From NCBI GenBank assembly GCA_016870095.1, contig VGCI01000001.1:124001-188000 (forward strand): 64,000 nucleotides of DNA, given 5' to 3'. A program made the position numbers and the translations under genes. The notes beneath the pieces were generated by a model. The model did not search any database and had not been told where the DNA came from. It saw only the letters and a list, made by a program, of their open reading frames with translations. Shown one piece after another: positions 18,726 through 28,139 of the stretch (positions within the stretch are counted from its first letter, which is position 1; each line of letters opens with the position of its first letter). The stretch comes from Alphaproteobacteria bacterium (lineage in GTDB: Bacteria; Pseudomonadota; Alphaproteobacteria; Paracaedibacterales; VGCI01).

Positions 18726-19870
18726 CACAAATTCAAAGAGAAATTCCATTTGGACGTCCTTGGCTTGATGATGAAGACCGGCAAGCGGTTATGGAAATTT
18801 TGAACGGTCATGTATTGACCCATGGGCCAAAGGGCAAGGAATTCGAGACAAAATTTCAACATTTTGTTGGGGGTGGCTATGCTGTTACCACTAGTTCTTG
18901 TATGGCATCCCTCCATTTAAGTGCAATACATATTGGGCTTAAGCCTGGAGATGAAGTCATCGTCCCCGCTCAAACGCATGTAGCAACAGTTCATGCCGTT
19001 GAACTCTTGGGCGCAACGCCAATCTTTGTCGATTGTGAGCTGGAGACAGGCAATATGAATATTTCATTAATAGAATCAAAGATTACACCAAAAACAAAGG
19101 CAATTTTTATTGTGCATTTTGCTGGAATCCCTATGGAAATGGATAAAGTTTGTCAAATTGCCGAAAAGCATAAACTGAAGGTTATTGAGGATTGTGCCCT
19201 TGCCGTAGGAGGTTATTATAAGAATAAGCATGTTGGTCTTTGGGGAGATATGGGTTGCTTTTCGTTTTATCCCGTAAAGCACATGACAACAGCAGAAGGA
19301 GGAATGCTGATCTCCAAGGTTGAAAAAACTGCAAAGGACATTGCCCACTTTCGAGCCTTTAGTGTGGATCGTACCTATAGTGAGCGTAAAACGCCAGGAG
19401 TGTATGATGTAAATGGTGTTGGACTTAACTATCGATTGAGTGAATTGCAAGCAGCACTTGGCTGTACACAAATCAATAAGTTGCCTGAAAATTTACGTCG
19501 TCGAAAAAAGAATTTTGACACATTGAAAGAGTTGCTTTTAAAAGGAGGAAGTGTTCGAGTTTTGGATGCGAGTCATTCTGACGTTCAAAACAGTCATTAC
19601 TGTTTGGTTGCGGTTCTGGATAAAAATATAAGACACAAACGAGATGGTATTATACAATATTTAACCGATCACAAGGCGGGCTGTAGCGTTTATTATCCAC
19701 ATCCTGTGCCCCGCATGGCCTACTATCAGCAAAAATATCATCCGAATTTAAAGGAGTACCCTAATGCGACAGCAATTAGCGATGGCTCAATTGCTTTACC
19801 TGTAGGTCCTCACTTAGACCTAGAAGATATGCATCTTTTGGCAACCCTGTTTAAACAGGCTATCTCGTAA
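18722..19870 (+). CDS. DegT/DnrJ/EryC1/StrS sugar aminotransferase
   Basis: A 382-residue PLP-dependent aminotransferase that aminates a keto nucleotide sugar. The internal aldimine lysine is Lys186 in FYPVKHMTTAEGG; EDCALAVGG holds the conserved acidic residue. NYRLSELQAALG is a family signature. Translation starts at TTG, overlapping the oxidoreductase gene by 4 bp. Together with that enzyme and the acetyl- and formyltransferases downstream it points to an N-acylated amino sugar. Confidence 0.9.
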   Translation: MTQIQREIPFGRPWLDDEDRQAVMEILNGHVLTHGPKGKEFETKFQHFVGGGYAVTTSSCMASLHLSAIHIGLKPGDEVIVPAQTHVATVHAVELLGATPIFVDCELETGNMNISLIESKITPKTKAIFIVHFAGIPMEMDKVCQIAEKHKLKVIEDCALAVGGYYKNKHVGLWGDMGCFSFYPVKHMTTAEGGMLISKVEKTAKDIAHFRAFSVDRTYSERKTPGVYDVNGVGLNYRLSELQAALGCTQINKLPENLRRRKKNFDTLKELLLKGGSVRVLDASHSDVQNSHYCLVAVLDKNIRHKRDGIIQYLTDHKAGCSVYYPHPVPRMAYYQQKYHPNLKEYPNATAISDGSIALPVGPHLDLEDMHLLATLFKQAIS

Positions 19871-19894
19871 CAAAAAATATCAAAGGAAAATGCC

Positions 19895-20917
19895 ATGAAT
19901 TCAATCAAAGATCTTAAAATAACTCTCATTGGTGGGGGTGGATTTATCGGCCACAATCTAGCTCTGTCTCTCCATAAATTGGGTGCCCAAGTGGATATTA
20001 TTGATAGTTTACAGGTAAATAATCTTTATGCCTTTGGAAAAGCATCTCCAGAACTTTTGCACCGTGACTTGTATCTCAAAATTATTAATCAACGCCTCGA
20101 TATGTTAAGAAATGCTAATATTTCCCTTCATCTTCAAGATGCACGTGATTATCATGCTTTAAGCCGAATCCTTACAGATATTGCTCCAGACGTTGTGATT
20201 CATCTGGCAGCTGTTTCTCATGCGAATAAGTCAAACAAAGATCCCTATAGTACCTTTGATCATAGTCTTCGGACCCTAGAGAATGCCCTCGATAATAGCC
20301 GTAGTTCCATCAAGCATTTCATCTATTTTTCGTCAAGTATGGTTTATGGAAACTTTCAAGATGCAGCTGTTACGGAAGAAACAATTTGTAATCCAATTGG
20401 AATTTATGGGGCTTTAAAATACGCAGGCGAAAAACTTGTGATTGCTTATAATCAAGTCTTTAATCTTCCCTATACGATTATCCGCCCTTCAGCCTTATAT
20501 GGCGAGCGGTGTGTAAGCCGCCGGGTCGGACAAATCTTTCTCGAAAATGCGGTTCAAGGAAAAAATGTTGTCATTCATGGAGATGGAAGCGACAAGCTTG
20601 ATTTTACTTACATTCAAGATTTGATCCAAGGCGTGGTAAAAATTATTGAGAATCCTGAGGCCATTAATGAAACCTTTAATATTACCTGTGGTCAGGGACG
20701 AGAAATAAGAGAAATGGCCGAAATGGTTAAAGAGAGTTTCCCTACGGTAGAAATTGAATATCTTCCCAAAGATGCTTTGATGCCTGATCGGGGTACGCTA
20801 TCGATTGAAAAGGCCAAACGACTTATCGGTTATGAACCAGAGTATCCTCTTCACAAGGGTTATAAAGAATATATCAATTGGTACAAAAATTTTATGGTTC
20901 AACAAAATGGTATATAA
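19895..20917 (+). CDS. NAD-dependent sugar epimerase/dehydratase
   Basis: A 340-residue extended SDR enzyme. The cofactor motif is GGGGFIGHNLA at the N-terminus, HLAAVSHANKS follows, and the catalytic Tyr-x3-Lys is YGALK. The segment IIRPSALYGERC is typical of the substrate domain. It lies 24 bp after the aminotransferase gene with a ribosome site AAGGAAA. The substrate cannot be told from sequence. The next gene starts 11 bp before its stop. Confidence 0.85.
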   Translation: MNSIKDLKITLIGGGGFIGHNLALSLHKLGAQVDIIDSLQVNNLYAFGKASPELLHRDLYLKIINQRLDMLRNANISLHLQDARDYHALSRILTDIAPDVVIHLAAVSHANKSNKDPYSTFDHSLRTLENALDNSRSSIKHFIYFSSSMVYGNFQDAAVTEETICNPIGIYGALKYAGEKLVIAYNQVFNLPYTIIRPSALYGERCVSRRVGQIFLENAVQGKNVVIHGDGSDKLDFTYIQDLIQGVVKIIENPEAINETFNITCGQGREIREMAEMVKESFPTVEIEYLPKDALMPDRGTLSIEKAKRLIGYEPEYPLHKGYKEYINWYKNFMVQQNGI

Positions 20918-21560
20918 AGACATTTGGCTTTCCCAATATTTTGAGGGAGGCGCCTATCGGTGTGAATCACCTTATAATGAACAGGAAATGCCTCAGGGAT
21001 TTATTTATGCCAAGGTTCCTCTCGAAAATACCCATGATGTTAATTTCTTGATACAAAAGGGTTTTAAGGCTGTAGAGGTACTTGTTCAGTTCGAGCAAAA
21101 TAAACTATTTCCTTATAAGCCTCAGGCAGAGTTTCAAATTGAGGTTTGTAGTGGAGAAGATAAAAACGATATTGTTAAAATCGCTGAAACAGCTTTCAAA
21201 TTTTCTCGCTTCTCTCGAGATGAAGAGATCGTCGAGCTGACGGCCAATCAGATTAAAGCGGATTGGGTGGCTAATTACTTTGAGGGTCAAAGGGGAGATA
21301 AGATGATCGTGGCCCGTGAGGGGGAAAAAGTTGTTGGATTTTTACTGTTAATCAACAAATCAACGATTGATTTAATTGCTGTTGCAGATACGCATAAAGG
21401 CAGAGGTATCGCCTTATCATTGATCGGGTATGCTAATCAAAATATTGGGTTATTAAACGCAGGTACACAACTGATTAACAAGCCGTCTGTGAATCTATAT
21501 GAAAAATCCGGATTTACCATAAAACAGTCTCATTACATACTTCATAGGCACGTTAAATAA
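20907..21560 (+). CDS. GNAT-family N-acetyltransferase
   Basis: A 217-residue protein with a C-terminal GNAT domain: VVGFLLLINKSTIDLIAVADTH and the acetyl-CoA loop KGRGIALSL, then VNLYEKSGF. Overall layout resembles WecD-type enzymes that acetylate an amino sugar nucleotide. The frame is open further upstream inside the epimerase gene, but the ATG at 20907, overlapping that gene by 11 bp, is the natural start. Acceptor is inferred to be the amino sugar made by the neighbouring aminotransferase. Confidence 0.8.
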   Translation: MVYKDIWLSQYFEGGAYRCESPYNEQEMPQGFIYAKVPLENTHDVNFLIQKGFKAVEVLVQFEQNKLFPYKPQAEFQIEVCSGEDKNDIVKIAETAFKFSRFSRDEEIVELTANQIKADWVANYFEGQRGDKMIVAREGEKVVGFLLLINKSTIDLIAVADTHKGRGIALSLIGYANQNIGLLNAGTQLINKPSVNLYEKSGFTIKQSHYILHRHVK

Positions 21561-21561
21561 A

Positions 21562-22278
21562 ATGAAAGTAGCGATCTTCTCTACTCAAACGTCACATCAT
21601 ACGTGGTATATAAAGGAAATGGCAAAATTCTGTCCAAAGATTTTATGTGTACTGGAAGAACGAACAGTAAAGCCTACATTTTCAACACATCATGATTTTG
21701 AGAATGATAGAGAGATTTATGAACGCCAGGTGCTATTAGAAAACAATTCATCAGTTATTGCAGATTTTGCCCAAACTATCTTTGTTAAAAATATTAATCA
21801 GGTTGAAAAAGTCTCTGAATTTCAACAATACAGCCCCGATCTTGTCATCGTCTTTGGTACGGGTAAAATAAATCCACCGCTTATCGATAACTATCAGGGT
21901 AGGATTATTAATCTTCATGGGGGAGATCCTGAAAGCTATCGAGGATTGGATTCGCATTTATGGGCAATTTATCATGGGGATTACCAAGCATTGGTGACGA
22001 CGCTTCATCATTTAACGGAAAATCTTGATGATGGTGAGGTGATTGCGAAAAAGCAGCTTGATTTGAGTGCGGTGTCCCATATCCGAGAGTTAAGAGCTAT
22101 AAATACCCGTGCTTGTGTGGAATTATCAGTTACTGCAGTTAAAATGTATGAGACATTTGGAGAGCTTTTATCTTCTAAGCAGCGGACCAAGGGGAGATAT
22201 TACTCCTTCATGCCAACTGATTTAAAAGAAAAGTGCTATAATAAATTTAATAACTATATTCAATCAAATGCTTTATGA
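21562..22278 (+). CDS. Formyltransferase-family protein
   Basis: A 238-residue protein with the core of methionyl-tRNA formyltransferase-like enzymes: LVIVFGTGKI, INLHGGDPESYRGLDSHLW (about residues 110-130) and LDDGEVI. The Asn-x-His-x-Asp-like triad positions are present as N115, H117 and the later Asp in ENLDDGE. Enzymes of this fold in polysaccharide clusters transfer formyl from N10-formyltetrahydrofolate to a sugar amine. It starts 1 bp after the acetyltransferase stop and overlaps the deacetylase gene by 11 bp. Confidence 0.8.
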   Translation: MKVAIFSTQTSHHTWYIKEMAKFCPKILCVLEERTVKPTFSTHHDFENDREIYERQVLLENNSSVIADFAQTIFVKNINQVEKVSEFQQYSPDLVIVFGTGKINPPLIDNYQGRIINLHGGDPESYRGLDSHLWAIYHGDYQALVTTLHHLTENLDDGEVIAKKQLDLSAVSHIRELRAINTRACVELSVTAVKMYETFGELLSSKQRTKGRYYSFMPTDLKEKCYNKFNNYIQSNAL

Positions 22279-23188
22279 AAAATATTTAAATCTTCTTTCT
22301 CACAATCACTTGGTAATATTCCTTTTTCACGGAGTCGTTAAGGATAATAGCTTTGCTGTGAGGAATTATAATCGCAAACACCTTTTGGACTCAGAATTCG
22401 ATACTCTTTTGAAGGAGCTTAAAGCGAAAGGTAATGCTTTAAGTATGGATGAAGTGGTTCATTGTATGCAAGAAGAACGAAGTTTACCGCCCAAGTCATT
22501 TGCAATTACTTTTGATGATGGATTTGAAAATAATTACTCTATTGCAGCGCCCATTTTATCTGACTTAAGAATCCCATCTTCATTTTATATTGCTACTGAT
22601 TTTATAGATAATAATAGAATGTCCTGGGCTGATCAGATTGACTACTGTATCGAAAATACGAGTGTGGAAGAAATACATGTTTCATTATTTGATACATTAC
22701 AATGTCTTTCCTCTAAGGGGGATAAAATTAATTTTCTTAATAAAGTAAGAGGCGTGTTTAAAAAAGATAGAGACATATTTAAATCTAGAGAATCTTATAT
22801 TCACGAAATATTTTCAGCCTGTGAAGTGGACTATACGGATTCTCAAGATGGGAGTTTGGACCAAAAGTTGTCTTGGTCACAAGTGAAACTATTGAGCGCT
22901 GATTCGAATTTTATTATTGGCGGTCATACTCATACCCATCCTATAATGTCTTTTTTATCAAACCAAGAAATTGATTTTGAGATCGATGTCTCCTTAAGAA
23001 AGATAGAAAATACTTTGGGAAAACCAACAAGGCATTTTTCCTATCCAGAAGGACTAGAGCATTGTTATAACAAAGATATTATTGAAAAGTTAAAAGAAAG
23101 AGGCATTATTTGCTCTCCTTCTGCAATGGATGGCATCAACACGATGAATGATGATCTTTTCAATCTAAAAAGGGTTTCAGTAGTATAA
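22268..23188 (+). CDS. Polysaccharide deacetylase family protein
   Basis: A 306-residue NodB-homology enzyme. FLFHGVV is near the N-terminus, the metal-binding TFDDGFENN places Asp83-Asp84, and GGHTHTHPIM (around residue 218) is the His-x-x-x-His motif. FSYPEG is the later conserved loop. It removes acetyl groups from a carbohydrate, perhaps a lipid- or nucleotide-linked intermediate since no signal peptide is seen. The stop is directly followed by the NeuB-like start. Confidence 0.87.
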   Translation: MLYEKYLNLLSHNHLVIFLFHGVVKDNSFAVRNYNRKHLLDSEFDTLLKELKAKGNALSMDEVVHCMQEERSLPPKSFAITFDDGFENNYSIAAPILSDLRIPSSFYIATDFIDNNRMSWADQIDYCIENTSVEEIHVSLFDTLQCLSSKGDKINFLNKVRGVFKKDRDIFKSRESYIHEIFSACEVDYTDSQDGSLDQKLSWSQVKLLSADSNFIIGGHTHTHPIMSFLSNQEIDFEIDVSLRKIENTLGKPTRHFSYPEGLEHCYNKDIIEKLKERGIICSPSAMDGINTMNDDLFNLKRVSVV

Positions 23189-24211
23189 ATGACAATTAAT
23201 AAACTTTTAAGTACAAACAACTCTCCTTTAGTGATTGCGGAAGTTGGTGTAAACCATGAGGGAAGTTATGAAAAAGCTTGTGAATTAATCAAATTAGCTC
23301 AAGCAGCCGGGGCAGATTTTGTCAAATTTCAAAGCTATACACCCATTCGCTATGCTTCTTGCGAAGACCAACAGAGGCTAAAAAGAGTTTCAAGATTTGC
23401 CTTATCAAATGAAGACTTTTTAGGTTTGTCGCAATTAGCAACTAAATTGGGAATAGGTTTTCTTTCAACACCATTAACAGAAGATTGGGTAGAGGTATTA
23501 AATCCCTTTTGTGCAGCTTTTAAAATAGCCAGTGGAGATATCACTTTTAAGCCTGTTATTAAAAATGCGGCCCATACAGGTAAGCCACTAATCATTTCTA
23601 CTGGGGCAGCGACAATCAATGAAATAGATCAAGCGGTTTCTTGGGTTTGCGAAGAAGTTGGGCAAGAAAATCTAAAGGACAGGCTCATTCTTATGCATTG
23701 TGTCGCGGCATATCCTACGCCAATTGAAGAGGCAAATGTTATGTCCATACCCTTTTTGAGGGATCGTTATGGGATATCTATCGGATACTCAAATCATGTC
23801 ATGGGGATGGAGGCTTCCTTGGCAGCAGTGGCATTAGGGGCCTCTGTTATTGAAATTCATTTTACTGACCAGAAGGAGGGGCGGGAATTTAGAGATCACG
23901 CCTTATCCTTCGAGCCAGAAGATTTGAGAAAATTTATCGAGATGTCAAGACTGATTAAAGCATCCTTGGGCGCTTATGATAAAATTATTCAGAGTTGCGA
24001 AAAAGATATGATTCCCATGATTCGCAAAGGGGTGATAGCAGCGAGATCTTTAAAGGCGGGAGTTACACTCACTGAAGAAGATCTTATTTACGCTCGCCCC
24101 GCCACTGAGTTTAAAGCTTTGGAAATAGCTCAGTTGATTGGAAAGGTATTAACTCAAGATATCGAAACGGGATACTTGATACCGAAGGATGCGATTAAAT
24201 GTGTGGCATAG
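23189..24211 (+). CDS. NeuB-family nonulosonic acid synthase
   Basis: A 340-residue enzyme with an N-terminal TIM-barrel that condenses phosphoenolpyruvate with an aldose: IAEVGVNHEGS, DFVKFQSY, ISTGAATINEID and IGYSNH. A C-terminal SAF (antifreeze-like) domain covers about residues 275-340 (RKGVIAARSLKAG, LTEEDL). The product would be a sialic, legionaminic, pseudaminic or related acid; no NeuC, LegG or PseG-type hydrolase is seen, so the substrate is open. It overlaps the AsnB gene by 13 bp. Confidence 0.9.
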   Translation: MTINKLLSTNNSPLVIAEVGVNHEGSYEKACELIKLAQAAGADFVKFQSYTPIRYASCEDQQRLKRVSRFALSNEDFLGLSQLATKLGIGFLSTPLTEDWVEVLNPFCAAFKIASGDITFKPVIKNAAHTGKPLIISTGAATINEIDQAVSWVCEEVGQENLKDRLILMHCVAAYPTPIEEANVMSIPFLRDRYGISIGYSNHVMGMEASLAAVALGASVIEIHFTDQKEGREFRDHALSFEPEDLRKFIEMSRLIKASLGAYDKIIQSCEKDMIPMIRKGVIAARSLKAGVTLTEEDLIYARPATEFKALEIAQLIGKVLTQDIETGYLIPKDAIKCVA

Positions 24212-26031
24212 CGGGATATTTTGGCTCAAAAAAGATTGAGCAGGGCGTCATCAATGAAACCTTGCACTTAATGAAAAGACGGGGACCAAATGGGCAAAAG
24301 CACTTTCAGCACATTCTTAGTAATGTAAAACGTTGTACTTTTCTTCATTCAAGATTGAGTATCATTGATTTGGATCATAGATCGGATCAACCATTTCATT
24401 ATAAAAATAAAACCATTATTTTTAATGGAGAAATATACAATTACCTTGAGGTCAAAGAAAAGTTAAAGAGTTTGGGACACGAATTTCACACGGACTCAGA
24501 CACAGAAGTGCTGATTCATGCGCTTGATGAATGGGGCTCCGCAGCATTGAATATCATTGAAGGAATGTGGGCATTTGCTTTATTGGATCGTCAACAAAAT
24601 ACCATAACACTTTCTCGTGACCCTTTTGGTGAAAAACCTCTTTATTTCTACCAACCAGAAAGAGGTGAGATCTATTTTGGCTCTGAAATTAAATACATAG
24701 CTTCTCTGACAGAAAAGAAATTCACACCCAATAACGATCATATTTGTCGATTCCTTGTGAATGGCTATAAAGCTCTTTATAAAACTGGGGAAACATTTTT
24801 CAGAGAAATACAAGAACTTCCAAGAGCCACCTGTATGCAGATGGATCTTGATGGCGCTCAAAGAAGGATACACTATTGGCACCCTAAAGTGCATATTCAA
24901 CAAGATATGAGCTTTGCAGAAGCGGTAGAAGGTACCCGCGAGCGGCTTATAAACTCGGTAAAAATGCGTTTGAGATCAGATGTTCCCATCGCTTTTTGTA
25001 TGAGCGGGGGTGTGGATTCTAATTCACTTATAAGTATTGCTAAACGTGTTTTTAATTATGATGTCCATGGATTTACAATTCTGAATTCAGATAGTCGCTA
25101 TGAGGAACAAGATATGATTGACATAGGCGTTAAGGAACTGGGGATTAAGCACGACGGCTTTCCTATTGATTCTAGTCATTTCTTTGAACGCTTTCGAGAA
25201 CTTATTTCTTATCATGATGCTCCAATCATTACGATCTCATTTTACCTGAACTGGTTACTTCAAGAGCAAATATCAAAGCTTGGGTATCATATTTCCATAA
25301 GTGGGACTGCCGCAGATGAATTGTTCTCTGGTTATTTCGATCATCATGTGATGTACTTTCATGATGTTCAAAATGATCCAATTCTATTAAAGGAAAGTAT
25401 TCAAAATTGGGAAAGAGATATTGCTCCAATTGTTCGCAATCCTTATTTGCAAAATTCACATGAATTTATAAATAATCCTTTTCAAAGAAATCATGCTTAT
25501 CTAAATAATCACAAATACGCTTCATATTTGCAAAATCACTGGTCAGAGCCTTTTACCGAGACCTATTTTCGAACAGGATTGTTGCAAAACCGCATGATGA
25601 ACGAGCTTTTTCACGAAACGACGCCCATTAGTTTGCATGAAGATGATCTAAATGCGATGTATTATTCTATTGAAAATCGAGCTCCCTTTTTAGATCGAGA
25701 CTTACTTGAATTTAGTCATTCAATTCCAACAAAGCATCTTGTTAAGCAAGGAAAAGCTAAGGCAGTCTTGCGAGAAGCCATGAGAGGGATAGTTCCAGAC
25801 GCGATTCTTGATAATAAGCGTAAAGTTGGATTTAACGCACCGGTTACAGATCTTTTGCAAACAAATCAGTCTTCTGTACGAGACTATCTTCTTCAGGACA
25901 GTCCAATCTTTGACATTTTGAAGATGGAGCCTATGGCTGAGATGATTAATCAAGCAAATCACCCGAACAGCGACAGCAAATTTCTTTTCTCGTTTGTTAG
26001 TGCAAAAATGTTTCTAGAAGAATTTTCATAA
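24199..26031 (+). CDS. Asparagine synthase-like glutamine amidotransferase
   Basis: A 610-residue AsnB-type protein. The glutaminase nucleophile Cys2 is intact in MCGIAGYFG, the synthetase ATP loop is SGGVDS at 269-274, and ISGTAADELFSGY lies near 370. In surface-sugar clusters AsnB-like enzymes amidate uronic or ulosonic acids, or supply ammonia. The next gene is a WbpG-like sugar amidotransferase that normally needs an ammonia source, so a partnership is possible. Adjacent stops and starts overlap by 1 bp. Confidence 0.88.
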   Translation: MCGIAGYFGSKKIEQGVINETLHLMKRRGPNGQKHFQHILSNVKRCTFLHSRLSIIDLDHRSDQPFHYKNKTIIFNGEIYNYLEVKEKLKSLGHEFHTDSDTEVLIHALDEWGSAALNIIEGMWAFALLDRQQNTITLSRDPFGEKPLYFYQPERGEIYFGSEIKYIASLTEKKFTPNNDHICRFLVNGYKALYKTGETFFREIQELPRATCMQMDLDGAQRRIHYWHPKVHIQQDMSFAEAVEGTRERLINSVKMRLRSDVPIAFCMSGGVDSNSLISIAKRVFNYDVHGFTILNSDSRYEEQDMIDIGVKELGIKHDGFPIDSSHFFERFRELISYHDAPIITISFYLNWLLQEQISKLGYHISISGTAADELFSGYFDHHVMYFHDVQNDPILLKESIQNWERDIAPIVRNPYLQNSHEFINNPFQRNHAYLNNHKYASYLQNHWSEPFTETYFRTGLLQNRMMNELFHETTPISLHEDDLNAMYYSIENRAPFLDRDLLEFSHSIPTKHLVKQGKAKAVLREAMRGIVPDAILDNKRKVGFNAPVTDLLQTNQSSVRDYLLQDSPIFDILKMEPMAEMINQANHPNSDSKFLFSFVSAKMFLEEFS

Positions 26032-27155
26032 TGAATTATTGTCACTACTGTGTGTTACCAAACACCAGACCTAACCTTGTCATTGACGAAAGCGGTCGGT
26101 GCAATGCTTGTCAATCCTCCAATCAAAAAGTAAGTCAAATCAATTGGCAGGAACGACAGAGTCATTTTCAGCAGCTTGTTGATACTATTAAACAAAAAGC
26201 ACAAGAATGGGACTGTGTCATTCCCGTCTCAGGGGGAAAAGATAGTACCTGGCAAGTTATAAAGGCTCTTGAATATGGGTTGAAACCCCTATGTGTAACA
26301 TGGAGAACGCCTGCTCGTAATGCGATTGGTCAAAAGAATCTTGATAACCTCATTCAATTGGGCGTAGATCATATCGACTTTACAATCAATCCAGATGTCG
26401 AAAAAAAATTTACATTGGCAGCGTTTCAGAAAAAGGGAAGCCTTGCAATTCCAATGCACATGGCTCTATTTGGTCTGCCTCTTCAGGTGGCAAGCAAGTT
26501 TAAGATTCCGTTGGTTTTATGGGGTGAAAACTCAGGTATGGAATATGGTGGGGTCAATCAGTCGACTTTGGGAGGTAAGATGACACGAGATTGGCTGTTA
26601 TCGTATGGTGTAACACAGGGAACGCTTGCGAATTATTGGGTTTCTGATCAGCTAACTTTGAAAGACTTATCCCCCTATATTTGGCCTACAGATCAGGAAC
26701 TTGATTCAAGCGGGGTTACCCCTGCTTTTTTAGGGTGGTTTTTTCATTGGGATCCTGTTGAAACGTTTCGAGTTGCCCAAGAACATGGATTTGAGTCTCT
26801 TTCTGGGACTCCTAAAACCGGTTACTATAAATTTGCAGATGTTGATGATGAATTTATAATTGGGCTGCATCATTGGCTAAAGTGGTATAAATTTGGATTT
26901 ACTCGCCTATGGGACAACCTATCTTTGGAAATTCGAAATAATCGAATGACTCGAGATGAAGCCATTCAAGTCATTTCAGATGTGGGAGACGAGTACCCCC
27001 AAGAAGCCATTGATAAATTTTGTCAGTGGGTAGGCATCACAGAATCATCATTTAGAGCTATGGCAGAAAAATTCAGAAATAAAGATGTTTGGACTTTTCA
27101 AAACGGCCGTTGGCGAATCAAGAATTTTCTAATACCCAATTGGATTTGGACATGA
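26031..27155 (+). CDS. WbpG/PseA-like N-acetyl sugar amidotransferase
   Basis: A 374-residue PP-loop ATPase of the family that converts an N-acetyl group on a sugar to acetamidino. CxxC pairs at Cys4/Cys7 and Cys24/Cys27 form the N-terminal zinc knuckle; the PP-loop SGGKDS is at 67-72; LWGENSGMEYGG is a family motif. WbpG enzymes usually act with HisH2/HisF2 as ammonia source, which are absent here; the preceding AsnB could replace them. It overlaps the next gene by 4 bp. Confidence 0.88.
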   Translation: MNYCHYCVLPNTRPNLVIDESGRCNACQSSNQKVSQINWQERQSHFQQLVDTIKQKAQEWDCVIPVSGGKDSTWQVIKALEYGLKPLCVTWRTPARNAIGQKNLDNLIQLGVDHIDFTINPDVEKKFTLAAFQKKGSLAIPMHMALFGLPLQVASKFKIPLVLWGENSGMEYGGVNQSTLGGKMTRDWLLSYGVTQGTLANYWVSDQLTLKDLSPYIWPTDQELDSSGVTPAFLGWFFHWDPVETFRVAQEHGFESLSGTPKTGYYKFADVDDEFIIGLHHWLKWYKFGFTRLWDNLSLEIRNNRMTRDEAIQVISDVGDEYPQEAIDKFCQWVGITESSFRAMAEKFRNKDVWTFQNGRWRIKNFLIPNWIWT

Positions 27156-27511
27156 AATTTGAGCTGAAAGAAACTCCAAGGACTTATAAGGTTGGGCTCG
27201 AGAATCAAATCACCATCAAAGATATGGGGACTATTTCTCTTGAGTCTGATGAACAAGTCACTTTTATAACGCCAGGAGAAGGCGAGTATGATTTGTGTCG
27301 GAAAAGTTGGGGTTATTATGCCACCCCATCCGTGAATGATCGATTGAAGCGCTTTGGTTTTAAAACAGCCGTGGTGCGCAACTCCAAAGGTCAAGTTTAT
27401 ATTATGATTGTGGAAATCTCTAAAATGACAGCGTTTAAAGATTATTTGGCCGAAGAGTGTAACGAAGTTATTCAATGGCTTGATGAAGAGCCTTTGATGC
27501 GAGAGCTGTGA
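27152..27511 (+). CDS. Conserved small polysaccharide-cluster protein, unknown function
   Basis: A 119-residue protein without signal or membrane segment. The conserved-looking core is EYDLCRKSWGYYATPSVN (about residues 45-62) followed by RLKRFGFKTAVVRNSKG, a pattern I have seen in uncharacterised proteins beside WbpG-like genes. The start at 27152 overlaps the amidotransferase stop (ATGA) and is preferred to an upstream ATG inside that gene. Role may be as an accessory to the amidotransferase; no function is known. Confidence 0.7.
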   Translation: MKFELKETPRTYKVGLENQITIKDMGTISLESDEQVTFITPGEGEYDLCRKSWGYYATPSVNDRLKRFGFKTAVVRNSKGQVYIMIVEISKMTAFKDYLAEECNEVIQWLDEEPLMREL

Positions 27512-28137
27512 TGTTGCGATTTTTAGCTTTTCTCGTATCCCGTCGAATTTATATTCCTTGGAGTTGGCTTGTCCGTCGCATCCTCCTTGCAAAAGGAGTG
27601 AAGGTTGGGAAAGACTTTTATATTGAAGGCATTCCCTATCTAAAGATTAGAGGGAAATCTAGTAATATTCAAATTGGAGAGAATGTTAAAATTTTTGGCC
27701 ATGTTGATTTTAGAAACCGTGAAAATGGAAAAATTATTATTGGTAATGATGTTGAAATTGATAACGATTGCCGGTTTGTGGCAGCCAATAATGCAACCTT
27801 AGAGTTAAAAGATAAATGTTTTATAGGTCCTTACAGCGTCTTTAATGCAGGAGATGACATCATTATTGGTTCTTACACCATCTCTGGCGGATTTGTTCAT
27901 ATTCAAAGTTCCAATCATGGTATCTCAAAGAATGAGAAAATATGGCTCCAAAAGCATACCTATGGGAAGATTCTGATTGGAGAGGATGTGTGGTTAGGGG
28001 CTAATTGTACAATACTGAAGGGGGTGACCATTGGAAATGGATCCATATTAGCTGCAAAATGTGTCGTAACTAAAGATGTGTCTGCCTGGAAAATTGTAGC
28101 GGGAATCCCAGCTAAAGAAATTAGCGAAAGAACCTAA
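27511..28137 (+). CDS. Hexapeptide-repeat O/N-acyltransferase
   Basis: A 208-residue left-handed beta-helix protein. Repeated isoleucine/valine-led hexapeptides are visible (IQIGEN, IIIGND, IIIGSY, ILIGED, VTIGNG), with the catalytic His in SSNHGIS and the C-terminal IVAGIPAKEI loop typical of the WbbJ/maltose acetyltransferase group. It probably O-acetylates or N-acylates a glycan residue. The ATG at 27511 overlaps the previous stop; a GTG one codon earlier is possible. Confidence 0.87.
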   Translation: MLRFLAFLVSRRIYIPWSWLVRRILLAKGVKVGKDFYIEGIPYLKIRGKSSNIQIGENVKIFGHVDFRNRENGKIIIGNDVEIDNDCRFVAANNATLELKDKCFIGPYSVFNAGDDIIIGSYTISGGFVHIQSSNHGISKNEKIWLQKHTYGKILIGEDVWLGANCTILKGVTIGNGSILAAKCVVTKDVSAWKIVAGIPAKEISERT

Positions 28138-28139
28138 GA

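Noticed and set aside
23189-24211. Sialic acid (Neu5Ac) biosynthesis
   Set aside because: NeuB-family membership alone does not fix the product, and NeuA and NeuC homologues are absent.
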